DNA of 64,000 nt from DASUAS01 sp963750045 (GTDB lineage: Bacteria; Actinomycetota; Acidimicrobiia; IMCC26256; DASPTH01), in contig CAVVPD010000007.1 in the NCBI GenBank assembly GCA_963750045.1, positions 620,001-684,000 on the forward strand, given 5' to 3'. This document shows positions 10,095 to 19,497 of the stretch, piece by piece. The notes under the pieces are model-generated. The model had not been told where the DNA came from, did no database searches, and saw only the letters and a program-made list of their open reading frames with translations. Position 1 is the first letter of the stretch, and each line of letters begins with the position of its first letter. The translations under genes were made by a program, and so were the position numbers.

Positions 10095-11123
10095 TGGATT
10101 CGCTCCGCGCCCAGGGCCGCGGGTTGGTGGGCGCGGTCCGGCGCGGGCACGCCGGTGCACTGGCCCTCGCGGTGAACGACAGCCGGACCTTCGTCCGCGC
10201 GCTCTTCCTGGCGTCGGCGGTGCGGCTCGACGTCCTCCCCTTCCTCACCCGGCCCCGCACCCTCGACGAGCTGGCCGCACACACCGGCGCCACCCGCCGC
10301 GACCGGCTCGCCGCCTGGCTCGACGTCGGCGTCGCCCTCCACGAGCTGCGCGAGGTCGGCGACCGGTACGCGCTGCGGGGTCGGCGGGCGAAGGCCGTCG
10401 CCGAGGGCGATCCCGTGCTGGTCGCGGACTACCGCTCCATGCTCGACTACCAGGCGGCGCCCTACGACGAGCTGGCCGACCTCCTGCGCGGCGGTCCCGA
10501 CGACGGGCGCGACGACCTCGACCGTCACGCCACCACGATCGCCGAGGTCTCGCGCGCGGCGGCGCCCTTCGTGCTCCCGTTCCTGCAGGAGATCACCGCC
10601 ACCGTGCAGGCCGGGCGCCTGCTGGACATCGGCTGCGGCACCGGCGTCTACCTCCGGGCCATGCTCGAGGTCGCGTCCCGCGCCGTCGGGGTCGGCATCG
10701 ACCTCGCGCCCGACGTGATCGACGACGCCCGCGTCGCGCTCGCGGCCGCCGGGTTCGGCCCGCGGGCGACGTTCCACGTCGGCGACGTGCGCGACCACCT
10801 CGCGACGACCGCCGATCGCTACGACGTCGTCACCCTGATCAACAACGTCTACTACTTCGGCCGCGACGAGCGGGTCGACCTCTACCGGCAGGTTCGGTCG
10901 GTGCTCACCGCACACGGCGAGCTGGTGGCGGTGACCATGGTGACGCCGGGTTCCGCGGCCAGCGCGCATCTCAACTGGATGTTGGTGACCCAGGCGGGAC
11001 ACGCGTCGTTGCCCTCCGACGGCGAGGTGGAGCGCGACCTGCGCCGTGGCCGGCTTCACCAGCGTCGACACGACGCGCCTCGTCCCCGGTGAGCCGTTCG
11101 TCGGCATCCGCGCCCACCGGTAG
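10094..11123 (+). CDS. SAM-dependent class I methyltransferase
   Basis: A 342-residue methyltransferase. Residues about 1-95 form an N-terminal helical/winged-helix-like domain of the kind used for dimerisation in O-methyltransferases. The Rossmann core starts with LLDIGCGTGVYLRAMLE (motif I), followed by VGIDLAPDVI, FHVGDVRDHL and YDVVTLINNVYYF. Near 11048 an extra G (CGTGGCCGG should read CGTGCCGG) throws the last 25 codons out of frame; corrected, the protein ends at TAG 11121-11123 with GEPFVGIRAHR. Substrate unknown. It starts inside the stop of the ferritin/DUF362 gene and is followed after 57 bases by the Coq4-like gene, which suggests a shared pathway. Confidence 0.85.
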
Positions 11124-11180
11124 CGGGCACGGGTGGCCCGATTGCCCGACGGCGCCCCGTGGCGAAGGTAATTTCGTCCG

Positions 11181-12127
11181 ATGTCCCTCCTCGTCGCGCC
11201 CGAGCTGGTCGAGCCCGTGGCCGCGGGCCTCCTCGGGGCGATCGACGTCGACGGCGGCCCCACCGACGAGCAGCTCGCCGTGCTCCGGGCGGTCGCCACC
11301 TCCCTCTGGGAGCGCCCCGACCTCGACCTCGTGACCCTCCCGCGCCTCGACGCCGCCGGCACCGCCGCCGCGATCCCCGATCCCGCCACCCGGCGCCGGT
11401 TCAACGAGCTGCTCGTCACCCTCGAGCTGTGCCGGCACCCGGAGACCCCGGCCCAGGTGGAGCGGGTGGAGGAGTACGCGTGGGCGCTGGAGGTCGGCGG
11501 GCCGCACCTCCAGATCGTGCGCGACTGGATCGAGGAGGGCACCGCGCGGGCGACGGAGGACTTCGACCGCTTCTACGCCGAGGACCTGCCCACGCTGTCG
11601 GAACCGGCGCTGCGCGACCGCTACCTCCGCATCGACGAGCCCGACCTCGAGCTGGCCGCCCGACTCGAGGCACTCCACGACCTCCCCGAGGGGACACTCG
11701 GCTGGCACTACATCGAGTTCTACCGACGCAACCGGATCACGGTCCCCGGCGCCGACACGCACACGCCCGCGCACTATGTGAGCCACGACATGAACCACGT
11801 GATCAGTGGCTACGAGCCGACCGGGCCGGGCGAGATCGCGCTCGGCGCGTTCACCCTCGCGATGAGCGACGACGACGCCAACTGGCTCCAGTTCGTCGCC
11901 AACCTGGTGATCCACGAAGCCGGCCTGCTCCAGCACGGCGCGATCGCGCCCAAGGCGAGCACGCTCACCCGCGAGGGAGCCACCGAACTCCTCGGCGAGG
12001 CGCTGGCGCGCGGGCGCGCTGCACGTCGGACTTCAGCCAGGCCGACCACCTGGCGCTCGCCGACTGGCCACTCGAGTCGGTGCGCATCTACTACAACGTG
12101 GTGCCGCTCGCGCACCCCATGTATTGA
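11181..12127 (+). CDS. Coq4-like metal-binding protein
   Basis: About 314 residues. Residues ~168-260 match the Coq4 family: DLPEGTLGWHYIEFYRRN, then the exact metal motif HDxxH-x11-E as His202-Asp203, His206 and Glu218, then GEIALGAFTLAM. Coq4 binds a divalent metal and acts in ubiquinone ring maturation in eukaryotes and proteobacteria; what it does here is unknown, since actinobacteria normally use menaquinone. Two extra G bases, near 12013 and 12028, break the C-terminal part; removing both gives LARGALHVDFSQADH and an end at TGA 12125-12127. The stop overlaps the TTG start of the next gene. A purine-poor leader makes the ATG start plausible but not certain. Confidence 0.7.
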
Positions 12128-13450
12128 CGGCCGCCGCGCGGGACGCCGACCTGGTGCGTCGGGCGCAGGCCGTGCTGGAACGGAACCGGCGGGGGGCGTA
12201 CACGTGCCCGTCGGTGAAGCTGTACCCGCACCAGTGGCTCTGGGACTCGTGCTTCACCGCCATCGGCATCGCCGCCTACGACGCGCCACGCGCGGCCGGC
12301 GAGCTGCGGTCGCTGTTCCGCGGCCAGTGGGCCAACGGCATGGTGCCCCACATGATCTTCGCCGAGGGCACGCGCGACGCCGGCAGCCGGACGATCTGGC
12401 AGTCGCACCGGTACCCGGACGCGCCGCGCGACGTCGCGACCAGCTGCATCACGCAGCCGCCCCTCGCGTCGGTCGCGGTCGAGCGGGTCGCGCGCGGCGC
12501 TGTCCGAGCCCGAGCGGGGATCGTTCCTGCGTGAGCTGCTCCCGAAGCTGGTGGCACACCACGCGTGGTTGTTCCGTGAGCGCGCGCTCGACGACGCCGC
12601 GCTGGTGACGCTCATCCACCCCTGGGAATGCGGGCTGGACTCCACCCCGCCGTGGATGCAGGCGCTGCACGGCTGGTCGATGCCGTGGTGGTTGCGTGCC
12701 GCCGAACGCCTGCGCCTGGCACGGATCCTGCGCTCGTTGCGCTACGACACCCGGTACCTGCCGGCGGCGGAACGGGCGTCGGACGACGACGGCCTCCGCA
12801 TGCTCGCGGTGGCGGTGCACGCCAAGAAGTACGGCTTCGAGCTGCGCAGGATGCCCCGCGAGCACTCGGTGCTCATCGAGGACGTGGCGTTCAACGCGCT
12901 GCTCGCGGTGGCCAACCGGTCGTTGCTGTCGATCGCGGACGAGGCGGCCACGCCGCTGCCCGACGAGCTGGCGCGCGCGATCGAACGCCACCGCGACGCG
13001 CTCGAGGACCTGTGGGACGAGGAGACCGGGCAGTACTGCTCGCGGCACACGGTGACGGGCGCGCCGCTCACCCCGCCGACCGTCGCCACCTTCCTCCCGC
13101 TGTGGGCCGGGACCGCGAGCCGCGAACGGGTCGACCGGCTGCTCGTGACCTTGCGCGACCCGCATGCGTACGGCCCGGCGTTCCCGGTGCCGAGCGTCCC
13201 CGTCGGCGCGCCGGAGTTCCAGGAGTCCCGCTACTGGAAGGGGCCCACGTGGGTGAACACGAACTGGGCGATCGTCCAGGGCCTCGCGGAGTGCGGCGAG
13301 GTCGACCTGGCCGACGACCTGCGCGCCCGCACCCTCGATCTCGTCGCCCGGGCCGGGTGCTCCGAGTACTTCTCCCCGCTGACCGGTGAGGGCTACGGCG
13401 CCGACGAGTTCTCCTGGACCGCGGCACTGGCCGTCGACCTCGCCGGTTGA
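12124..13450 (+). CDS. GH63/mannosylglycerate-hydrolase-like glycoside hydrolase
   Basis: About 441 residues of an (alpha/alpha)6-barrel glycosidase. Family-like landmarks are LYPHQWLWDSCF near residue 33, GQWANGMVPHMIF near residue 70, a central W-E-C motif (IHPWECGLDSTPPW) and, near the end, YWKGPTWVNTNW and SPLTGEGYGADEFSWTAAL. This pattern fits the MGH1/GH63 group that includes glucosylglycerate and mannosylglycerate hydrolases; the actual sugar is unknown. One extra G near 12496 (GCGCGCGGCGCTG should read GCGCGCGCGCTG) breaks the frame. The TTG start overlaps the preceding stop, suggesting translational coupling. No signal peptide is visible, so the enzyme is probably cytosolic. Confidence 0.8.
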
Positions 13451-13476
13451 GCCTGCAAACGTGGCAGGCTCTCGCC

Positions 13477-15060
13477 ATGGGGGATCGCGAGCGGGACACG
13501 ACCGGCATCACCTCGCTCGCGGGCGTCGTCCGCACGCACGGGCGTGAGCGTCCCGACGCGCCGGCGATCGAGTACCAGGGCCGCACCCTGACCTTCGGCG
13601 ACCTCGACCGCCGGTCCAACCGGCTGGCGAACGCGCTGGCGGCGGCGGGCGTCGGCGCGCAGGACCGGGTGGCGTTCCTCGACATGAACGGACCCGAGTA
13701 CTTCGAGGTCGCGTTCGCGCTCTCGAAGCTCAACGCGGTGTGCGTGGCGGTCAACTGGCGGCTGGCGCCGGAGGAGATCGCCCAGATCGTCGACGACGCG
13801 TGCGCCGAGGTCCTGATCGTCGGCCCCGAGCTGACCGGCCACGTCGAGGCCATCGAAGGCGACCTGGCGACGGTGCGGCGGATCGTCGCCGTCGGCGACC
13901 ACGCGCGCTGGGACGGCTACGAGGAGCTGCTCGCCGGTGGCGACGACACCGACCCGGGCGCCGAGCCGCTCGGGTCCGATGTGGCGTTCCAGCTCTACAC
14001 CTCGGGTACCACGGGCCTGCCCAAGGGCGTGATGCTGACCAACGACAACTTCTTCGGCGGCGCGATCAAGGTCAGCGACTCGTGGCGGTTCACGCCGGAC
14101 TCGGTGAACCTCGCGGTCATGCCCATGTTCCACATCGCCGGCGCCGGCTGGGCGATGGTGGGGCTGCACCACGGCTGCCAGACCGTCCTGCTGCGGGAGG
14201 TCGACCCCGCGCGCATCCTCGCCCTCATCGCGGAGTTCGGCGTCACCAACGCGTTCTTCGTGCCTGCCGTCATCCAGTTCCTGCTCGTGACACCGGGCGT
14301 GGAGACCACCGACGTCTCGACGCTGCGGGCCATCGCGTACGGCGCGTCGCCGATCACCGACGCGGTCCTCACTCGGGCGATGGACGCGTTCGGCTGCGAG
14401 TTCATCCAGCTCTACGGGCTCACCGAGACCACGGGCGCGATCACGCAACTCGACCACGCCGACCACGACCCGGCGAACCGACCCGAATTGCTGCGCTCGT
14501 GCGGCAAGCCCTACCCGTGGGTGGAGGTCCGCATCGTCGACTCGGCCACCGGGCTCGACGTGCCCGACGGCGAGGTCGGCGAGCTGTGGACCCGCTCGGC
14601 GCACAACATGGCGGGCTACTGGGCCCAGGACGACGCCACGCGAGCGGCGGTGACCGACGACGGCTGGTTCAAGACCGGCGACGCCGGCTACCGAGACGGC
14701 GACGGCTACCTGTTCCTCCACGACCGGGTGAAGGACATGATCGTGTCGGGCGGCGAGAACATCTACCCGGCCGAGATCGAGAACGTGCTGGCCCGGCACC
14801 CCGACGTCGCCGACGTGGCCGTGATCGGCGTGCCGGACGAGAAGTGGGGCGAGGCGGTCATGGCCGTCGTCGTGCCGAGCGCCGGCGCGACCCCGAGCGA
14901 GCGCGACCTCGTGGCCTTCGCCCGCGAGCACCTCGCGGGCTACAAGGCACCGAAGGCGATCACCTTCGCCGACGTGCTCCCCCGCAACCCCTCGGGCAAG
15001 CTGCTCAAGCGCGAGCTCCGCGCGCCCTACTGGGAGGGTCGCGAGCGCCGGATCGGTTGA
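13477..15060 (+). CDS. Fatty-acid-CoA ligase-type AMP-forming acyl-CoA synthetase
   Basis: A 527-residue adenylate-forming ligase that would activate a carboxylic acid with ATP and then join it to CoA. The P-loop-like motif LYTSGTTGLPKG is near residue 172, the adenylate motif YGLTETTG near residue 313, the hinge DRVKDMIVSGGENIYP near residue 421, and the catalytic lysine lies in NPSGKLLKREL near the end. The C-terminal domain is complete. The start is the ATG at 13477 (MGDRERD); an earlier TTG in frame overlaps the previous stop but has no support. It lies 26 bases after the glycosidase and is probably the last gene of the run beginning at 8243. The chain length of its acid cannot be read from sequence. 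Confidence 0.92.
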   Translation: MGDRERDTTGITSLAGVVRTHGRERPDAPAIEYQGRTLTFGDLDRRSNRLANALAAAGVGAQDRVAFLDMNGPEYFEVAFALSKLNAVCVAVNWRLAPEEIAQIVDDACAEVLIVGPELTGHVEAIEGDLATVRRIVAVGDHARWDGYEELLAGGDDTDPGAEPLGSDVAFQLYTSGTTGLPKGVMLTNDNFFGGAIKVSDSWRFTPDSVNLAVMPMFHIAGAGWAMVGLHHGCQTVLLREVDPARILALIAEFGVTNAFFVPAVIQFLLVTPGVETTDVSTLRAIAYGASPITDAVLTRAMDAFGCEFIQLYGLTETTGAITQLDHADHDPANRPELLRSCGKPYPWVEVRIVDSATGLDVPDGEVGELWTRSAHNMAGYWAQDDATRAAVTDDGWFKTGDAGYRDGDGYLFLHDRVKDMIVSGGENIYPAEIENVLARHPDVADVAVIGVPDEKWGEAVMAVVVPSAGATPSERDLVAFAREHLAGYKAPKAITFADVLPRNPSGKLLKRELRAPYWEGRERRIG

Positions 15061-15092
15061 GCCGGCGGAGAAACCTCCCGGCCCGGGAATCA

Positions 15093-15136
15093 TTCGACGA
15101 TCATCGAACGTTGGAGTCGTTCGATGAGCATCGAAC
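15093..15136. promoter_or_regulatory. Two tandem palindromic operator candidates for the ArsR-type regulator
   Basis: Two palindromes lie over the start of the exporter gene. The downstream one, 15119-15136, is perfect: GTTCGATG-AG-CATCGAAC, and it contains the ATG. The upstream one, 15093-15108, TTCGACGATCATCGAA, has one mismatched pair. They share the core TTCGAyGAkCATCGAA and their centres are about 27 bases apart. ArsR-family repressors bind such short inverted repeats near their own promoters, and an ArsR-type gene is the last gene of this unit. Binding is an inference. Confidence 0.6.
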
Positions 15137-16770
15137 AAGACACCATCACCGGGACCACCGTCACCGGGACCACCATCACCGGGGCGGGACTCCCCCGGGA
15201 GAGCGCCCTCGGCCGTGAGCTCGACCGGGAGCAGGGACCGTCGGCGCGGGACTACGAGCGGAGGTGGTGGACCCTCGGGGTCCTCTGCATCAGCCTCGTG
15301 ATGATCGTGATGTCGAACGCGAGCCTGAACGTGGCACTGCCGACCCTGGCCGACACCCTGCACGTGGGCTCGAGCTCGCTGCAGTGGATCGTCGACGCGT
15401 ACAGCCTCGTGTTCGCCGGCCTGCTGCTCACGGCCGGGAGCCTGGGCGACCGCTACGGCCGCCGGCTGGCACTGAACGGCGGGCTGATCGTGTTCGGCGC
15501 CGCCTCCGCGGTGGCCGTGGTGTCGAGCTCGGCGGGCGCGGTGATCGCGGCGCGCGCGGTGATGGGCGTCGGCGCGGCGTTCGTGATGCCGGCGACGCTG
15601 TCGATCCTGGCCCACGTGTTCCCGCCGGACGAGCGGCCCCGCGCCATCGCGATCTGGGCCGGGTTCGCCGGCGTCGGCGTGGCGTTGGGCGGCGTGGTCA
15701 GCGGCGCGCTGCTGCAGAACTTCTGGTGGGGCTCGATCTTCATGATCAACGTGTTCGTGGTGGTCGTCGCGCTGGTCGCCGGGTACTTCCTGATCCCGCG
15801 CTCACGCGAGAAGATCCACGCGCCGCTCGACCCGCTCGGCGCGCTGCTGTCGATCGCGGGGCTGAGCGCGCTGGTCTACGGCATCATCGAGGCGCCCGAC
15901 CACGGATGGATGTCGACGCAGACGCTCGCCACGTTCGGGCTCGCGATCGCGATCCTCGTCGGCTTCGTGGCGTGGGAGCTGCGGACGAAGGAGCCGATGC
16001 TCGACCTGCGGTTCTTCCGCAACCCCCGCTTCACCGCGGCCACGACCGCCATCACGCTGGCCTTCTTCGCGATGTTCGGGTCCTACTTCATCTTCACGCA
16101 GTACCTGCAGTTCGTGCACGGCTACGACCCGCTCAGCGCGGGGGTGCGCATGCTGCCGTGGGCGCTCGCGTACATGGCGTCGGCGACGCAGTCGGCGAAG
16201 CTGGTCGAGCGCCTCGGGCAGCGGTTCGTGGTGAGCACGGGACTGCTGGTGGCCGGCGCCGGCCTGGCCGTCGTCGCCGCGACCAGCACGTTGACGAGCA
16301 ACTACTGGCTGTTCGCGCTCGGGCTCGTCGTGCAGGCACTCGGCATGGGGCTCACGACGGCCCCGTCCACCGGCGCGATCATGCGCTCGCTGCCGTTGCA
16401 CAAGGCGGGCGTCGGCTCGGCGGTCAACGACACAACGCGGGAGCTCGGCGGTGCGCTCGGCGTCGCGGTGCTCGGCAGCCTGGTGGCGTCGCATTTCCGG
16501 TCGTCGATCAGCGACGCGGTGAGCGGGCTCCCGGCCCAGGCGACGCACTCGCTCGCCGAGGCATTGCAGCACGCGTCCGCGGTCGGCGGCGCCCGGGGCG
16601 GCGTGATCGCCACCGGGGCGCGCGACTCGTTCGTGCAGGCGTTCGACTCGACGTTGTGGATCGCGATGGCGGTGGTGATCGTGGCGTCGGGCCTGGTGGC
16701 GTGGCTGTTGCGCCCCGCCGCGACGGAGCGACTCGACGACGAGGCGCACGTGGTGCTCGAGGCGGCATGA
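15124..16770 (+). CDS. DHA2-type MFS exporter (EmrB/QacA class)
   Basis: A 548-residue, 14-helix transporter. Helix 1 follows DYERRWWTLGVLC at about residue 48; the antiporter motifs are present (SNASLNVALPTLAD, then GSLGDRYGRRLAL, and PATLSILAHVFP in helix 5). The hydrophilic N-terminus carries three degenerate 5-residue repeats (TITGT, TVTGT, TITGA) from 15142 to 15186. Such proteins export drugs or metabolites by proton exchange; the substrate is unknown. The gene is intact and overlaps the ArsR-type regulator by four bases (ATGA), and its start codon sits inside a perfect palindrome, so expression is probably controlled by that regulator. Confidence 0.92.
   Translation: MSIEQDTITGTTVTGTTITGAGLPRESALGRELDREQGPSARDYERRWWTLGVLCISLVMIVMSNASLNVALPTLADTLHVGSSSLQWIVDAYSLVFAGLLLTAGSLGDRYGRRLALNGGLIVFGAASAVAVVSSSAGAVIAARAVMGVGAAFVMPATLSILAHVFPPDERPRAIAIWAGFAGVGVALGGVVSGALLQNFWWGSIFMINVFVVVVALVAGYFLIPRSREKIHAPLDPLGALLSIAGLSALVYGIIEAPDHGWMSTQTLATFGLAIAILVGFVAWELRTKEPMLDLRFFRNPRFTAATTAITLAFFAMFGSYFIFTQYLQFVHGYDPLSAGVRMLPWALAYMASATQSAKLVERLGQRFVVSTGLLVAGAGLAVVAATSTLTSNYWLFALGLVVQALGMGLTTAPSTGAIMRSLPLHKAGVGSAVNDTTRELGGALGVAVLGSLVASHFRSSISDAVSGLPAQATHSLAEALQHASAVGGARGGVIATGARDSFVQAFDSTLWIAMAVVIVASGLVAWLLRPAATERLDDEAHVVLEAA
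15142..15186 (+). repeat. Three 15-bp tandem repeats in the exporter N-terminus
   Basis: Three adjacent 15-base units of the form ACCrTCACCGGGrCC encode TITGT, TVTGT and TITGA at the cytoplasmic N-terminus of the exporter. The third copy has diverged at its end. A repeat of this kind can vary in copy number between strains without breaking the frame. Confidence 0.7.
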
Positions 16771-17096
16771 TGGAGCACGTGGGGGATCTCGAGTATCCGG
16801 AGCGGGGCGAGCTGCAGCTCGTCGAGGTGCTGCAGGCGCTCGGGGATCCGGTGCGGTTGCAGATCGTGCGCATCCTCGACGAGTCGGCCGGCGCGATCGC
16901 CTGCCACGAGATCCCGCTGCCGGTGAGCAAGTCGACCGGCAGCCACCACCTCAAGGTGCTGCGCGAGGCCGGCGTCGTGCGCGCCCAGGTCGACGGCACC
17001 CGCCGCTACTACACGTTGCGCCGCGACGACCTCGAGGCGCGCTTCCCCGGTCTGCTCGACAGCGTGCTCCACGCGGAGGCGCACGCGACGCCCTGA
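16767..17096 (+). CDS. ArsR/SmtB family transcriptional regulator
   Basis: A 109-residue winged-helix regulator. The fold is clear: LQALGDPVRLQIVRILDES (helix 2-3), PVSKSTGSHHLKVLREAGVV as the recognition helix-turn-helix, then the wing VDGTRRYYTLRRDDLE. One cysteine lies in IACHEIP just before the recognition region, but the classic CxCxxC metal site is absent, so the signal may not be a metal. Two adjacent ATG codons (16767 and 16770) are possible starts; the first overlaps the exporter stop. It is the distal gene of a two-gene unit with the exporter, and likely represses it through the palindromes at 15093-15136. Confidence 0.9.
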   Translation: MMEHVGDLEYPERGELQLVEVLQALGDPVRLQIVRILDESAGAIACHEIPLPVSKSTGSHHLKVLREAGVVRAQVDGTRRYYTLRRDDLEARFPGLLDSVLHAEAHATP

Positions 17097-17130
17097 GGTC
17101 GCGACGAGAGCTGCGGCTCGCGGTCGGCGC

Positions 17131-18444
17131 TCAGGTCGGCACGTGGAGCTTCGGGTCGAGCATGCTGCCGAGGTTGTGCACGGCGCCGTCGCGTCCCTGC
17201 AGCTGGCCGGTCTCGCCGTCGAGCCAGTTCCACTCGATGAAGCGCACGATCGAGGAGTGCTCCAGCTGGGTGTGCGACACCGCGCCCGAGCGCGCGAACG
17301 GGCCGACCGCGAGCAACGGGATGCGGGGCCCGTAGGGCTGGCCGTCGACCGCGCTGACCGGCGGGGTGGGCACGTGGTCGTAGTAGCCGCCGCCCTCGTC
17401 GTAGGTCAGCAGCACCAGGGTGTGCGCGGCCAGCTTCGAGTGCTCGATCGCGTCGATGGTGTCGCGCACGAACTGCACACCGGGTGAGAGCTGCTGGCCG
17501 AGCCCGGGGTGCTCGGTCTTGTAGCCGAGGGGCTTCACGAACACCACGCTCGGCAACGTGTCGTGCGCGAGGTCGGTCGCGAGCCGGGAGGAGTCGCGCA
17601 TGTGCGCCGGCTGGTCGACCGAGCTGGCGAAGAACTGCGACGGCATGTCGGCGGGGTCGTACACGCACGGCGACGTGTGCGCGGGCGCAATCGGGCACTC
17701 GCTCGGCGCGCTGGGGCAGTCCGAGCCCGCGGCCTGCATCGCCCCGTAGCCCTCGCCGTACCAGGCCCAGGTCACGCCCGCGTCGGAGAGCGTCTTGCCG
17801 AGGTTGCGGTTACCGTCCGGATCGGTCACGTCGTCGTACTGCTGCTTCACCAGGGTGGTCGAGCACTGCGCGCCGACGGCGTCGGGCTCGAAGGAGTTGT
17901 CCACGAACGCGAACCGGCTGGTCCAGAGGTACATGTCGTTCGACGTCGACTGCCCGGCGACCGACTGGAAGTAGCGGTCGGCGAGCGCGCCCTTCGTCGC
18001 CAGCTGCTGGTAGTAGGCGACGGGCGACGACGCCCCCGCGTCGGCGTAGGCGAAGTTCCGCGGGTCGCCGCAGGTGCTGTCGGTCTCCGGCGCGGTGAGG
18101 AACGCGTCCATCGCGCCACCGTCGATCTCGGCGATCTCGCACGCCTGCTCGTGGTTGGGGTCGAACGCGGCGTTGGTGGCGTCGTCGAGCACGACCGGCG
18201 TGGTCGTCGTGCCCGGGTACGTCGGCGGCCCGCCGTCGCACACCGGCTGCTTGGTCTTCGGGTCGAGGCGCTGCGCGCAGTAGTCGGCGAAGTAGTTGTC
18301 GAACGTGTGGTTCTCCTGCACGATCACCACGACGTGCTCAATCGCGCTCTGGGGCCGCGGCGCGTCGGCCGCGCCGGCCGCGCCGGTTGCCGTCGCCGCG
18401 AGCACCGCGACGCCACCGGCGACGAACATCCTCACCTTGTTCAC
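17131..18444 (-). CDS. Secreted phosphoesterase (phospholipase C/acid phosphatase family)
   Basis: A 437-residue exported enzyme of the phosphoesterase family that includes non-haemolytic phospholipase C and AcpA-type acid phosphatases. A signal peptide is evident: MFVAGGVAVLAATATGAAGA. The catalytic N-terminal motif ENHTFDNYF follows directly, with later motifs TWAWYGEGYG and YDEGGGYYDHVPTP, which supply the expected acidic and histidine metal ligands. The GTG at 18444, preceded by GAGGGGAGCGGCC, is the best start; the frame is open further upstream but that part is not protein-like. Several cysteines suggest disulfides after export. Substrate unknown. It is convergent with the regulator gene and divergent from coxM. 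Confidence 0.9.
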   Translation of the reverse strand: MNKVRMFVAGGVAVLAATATGAAGAADAPRPQSAIEHVVVIVQENHTFDNYFADYCAQRLDPKTKQPVCDGGPPTYPGTTTTPVVLDDATNAAFDPNHEQACEIAEIDGGAMDAFLTAPETDSTCGDPRNFAYADAGASSPVAYYQQLATKGALADRYFQSVAGQSTSNDMYLWTSRFAFVDNSFEPDAVGAQCSTTLVKQQYDDVTDPDGNRNLGKTLSDAGVTWAWYGEGYGAMQAAGSDCPSAPSECPIAPAHTSPCVYDPADMPSQFFASSVDQPAHMRDSSRLATDLAHDTLPSVVFVKPLGYKTEHPGLGQQLSPGVQFVRDTIDAIEHSKLAAHTLVLLTYDEGGGYYDHVPTPPVSAVDGQPYGPRIPLLAVGPFARSGAVSHTQLEHSSIVRFIEWNWLDGETGQLQGRDGAVHNLGSMLDPKLHVPT

Positions 18445-18628
18445 GGCCGCTCCCCTCAGGGTCGTGCCCCCGATGCAGGCGCGCAACACGCTCGACGCGC
18501 TCCAGCCGTACCGCCGCCCACAGGGTACCGCCGCCCTCCGGCACCGACTCCTCGCCGTCGAGCCGTGGCGGGGCTCGACCGAGGCGGATAGGGTGCGCGG
18601 CACAGCGTTCATCGCGAGAGGGAGACCC

Positions 18629-19492
18629 GTGTTCCCATCCTCGTTCGAGTACATCGCAGCCCACTCGGTCGACGAGGCGCTGGCGGCGAAACGTGAAGGC
18701 GGCGACGAGACCCGGTTCCTCGCCGGGGGTCAGAGCCTCATCCCGATGATGAAGACCCGCCTCGCCACCCCGGCGAAGCTCGTCGACATCAACGGGATCG
18801 CCGGGCTCGACACCCTCGAGCGGACGAACGGGCACCTGCGCGTCGGCGCGCTGGTGCGCCACGCCGACGTCGCCGCCTCCGACCTCACGTTCGGGGCGGT
18901 GCGGTCGGCGGCGCCGTGGATCTCCGACCCCCTCGTGCGCAACCGGGGCACGTTGTGCGGCTCGGTCGCCCACTGCGATCCGGAGGGCGACTGGAACTCC
19001 GTGCTGCTCGCGACCGGCGCCAGCGTGATCGCACGCGGCGGCAACGGCGAGCGGGCGGTCCCGATCACCGAGTTCATCGTCGACTTCTTCGGCAACGCGC
19101 TGGCCGACGACGAGATGGTCACCGAGGTGCACATCCCGGTGCCTGCCGGACGCGCCGGCGGCTCGTACCAGAAGCTCGAACGCAAGATCGGCGACTACGC
19201 GACCGTCGCGGTCGCCGCCCACCTCGAGCTGGCCGCCGACGGCACGATCGCGCGCGCGGGGCTCGCGCTCACGGCCGTCAACCCGGTGAACACGAAAGTC
19301 ACCGCGGCGGAGGCGGCGCTCGTGGGCCAGCAACCGACCCTCGATGCGTTCACGGCCGCGGGCGAGCTCGCGGCCCAGGCCGCGGAGCCGCGCGACGACG
19401 TCCGCGGCAGCGCGGAGTGGAAGCGCAACGTCGTGCGGGTGTTCACGCGCCGGGCACTCACCGCCGCCGCGGACGAAGCCCGAGGAACCTGA
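18629..19492 (+). CDS. coxM: Aerobic CO dehydrogenase medium (FAD) subunit
   Basis: A 287-residue FAD-binding subunit of the molybdenum hydroxylase family. The two FAD pyrophosphate motifs are visible, AGGQSLIPMMKTR near residue 33 and RNRGTLCGSVAHCDPEGDW near residue 110, and the C-terminal CO_deh_flav_C region follows (SYQKLERKIGDYATVAV). It passes electrons from the iron-sulfur subunit to the respiratory quinone pool. The GTG start (MFPSSFEY) follows GAGAGGGAG. Gene order M-S-L, with the small subunit 50 bases downstream, is the order of form I carbon monoxide dehydrogenases. Without the large-subunit motif it could equally be from another xanthine-oxidase-family enzyme. Confidence 0.88.
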   Translation: MFPSSFEYIAAHSVDEALAAKREGGDETRFLAGGQSLIPMMKTRLATPAKLVDINGIAGLDTLERTNGHLRVGALVRHADVAASDLTFGAVRSAAPWISDPLVRNRGTLCGSVAHCDPEGDWNSVLLATGASVIARGGNGERAVPITEFIVDFFGNALADDEMVTEVHIPVPAGRAGGSYQKLERKIGDYATVAVAAHLELAADGTIARAGLALTAVNPVNTKVTAAEAALVGQQPTLDAFTAAGELAAQAAEPRDDVRGSAEWKRNVVRVFTRRALTAAADEARGT

Positions 19493-19497
19493 GCCAG

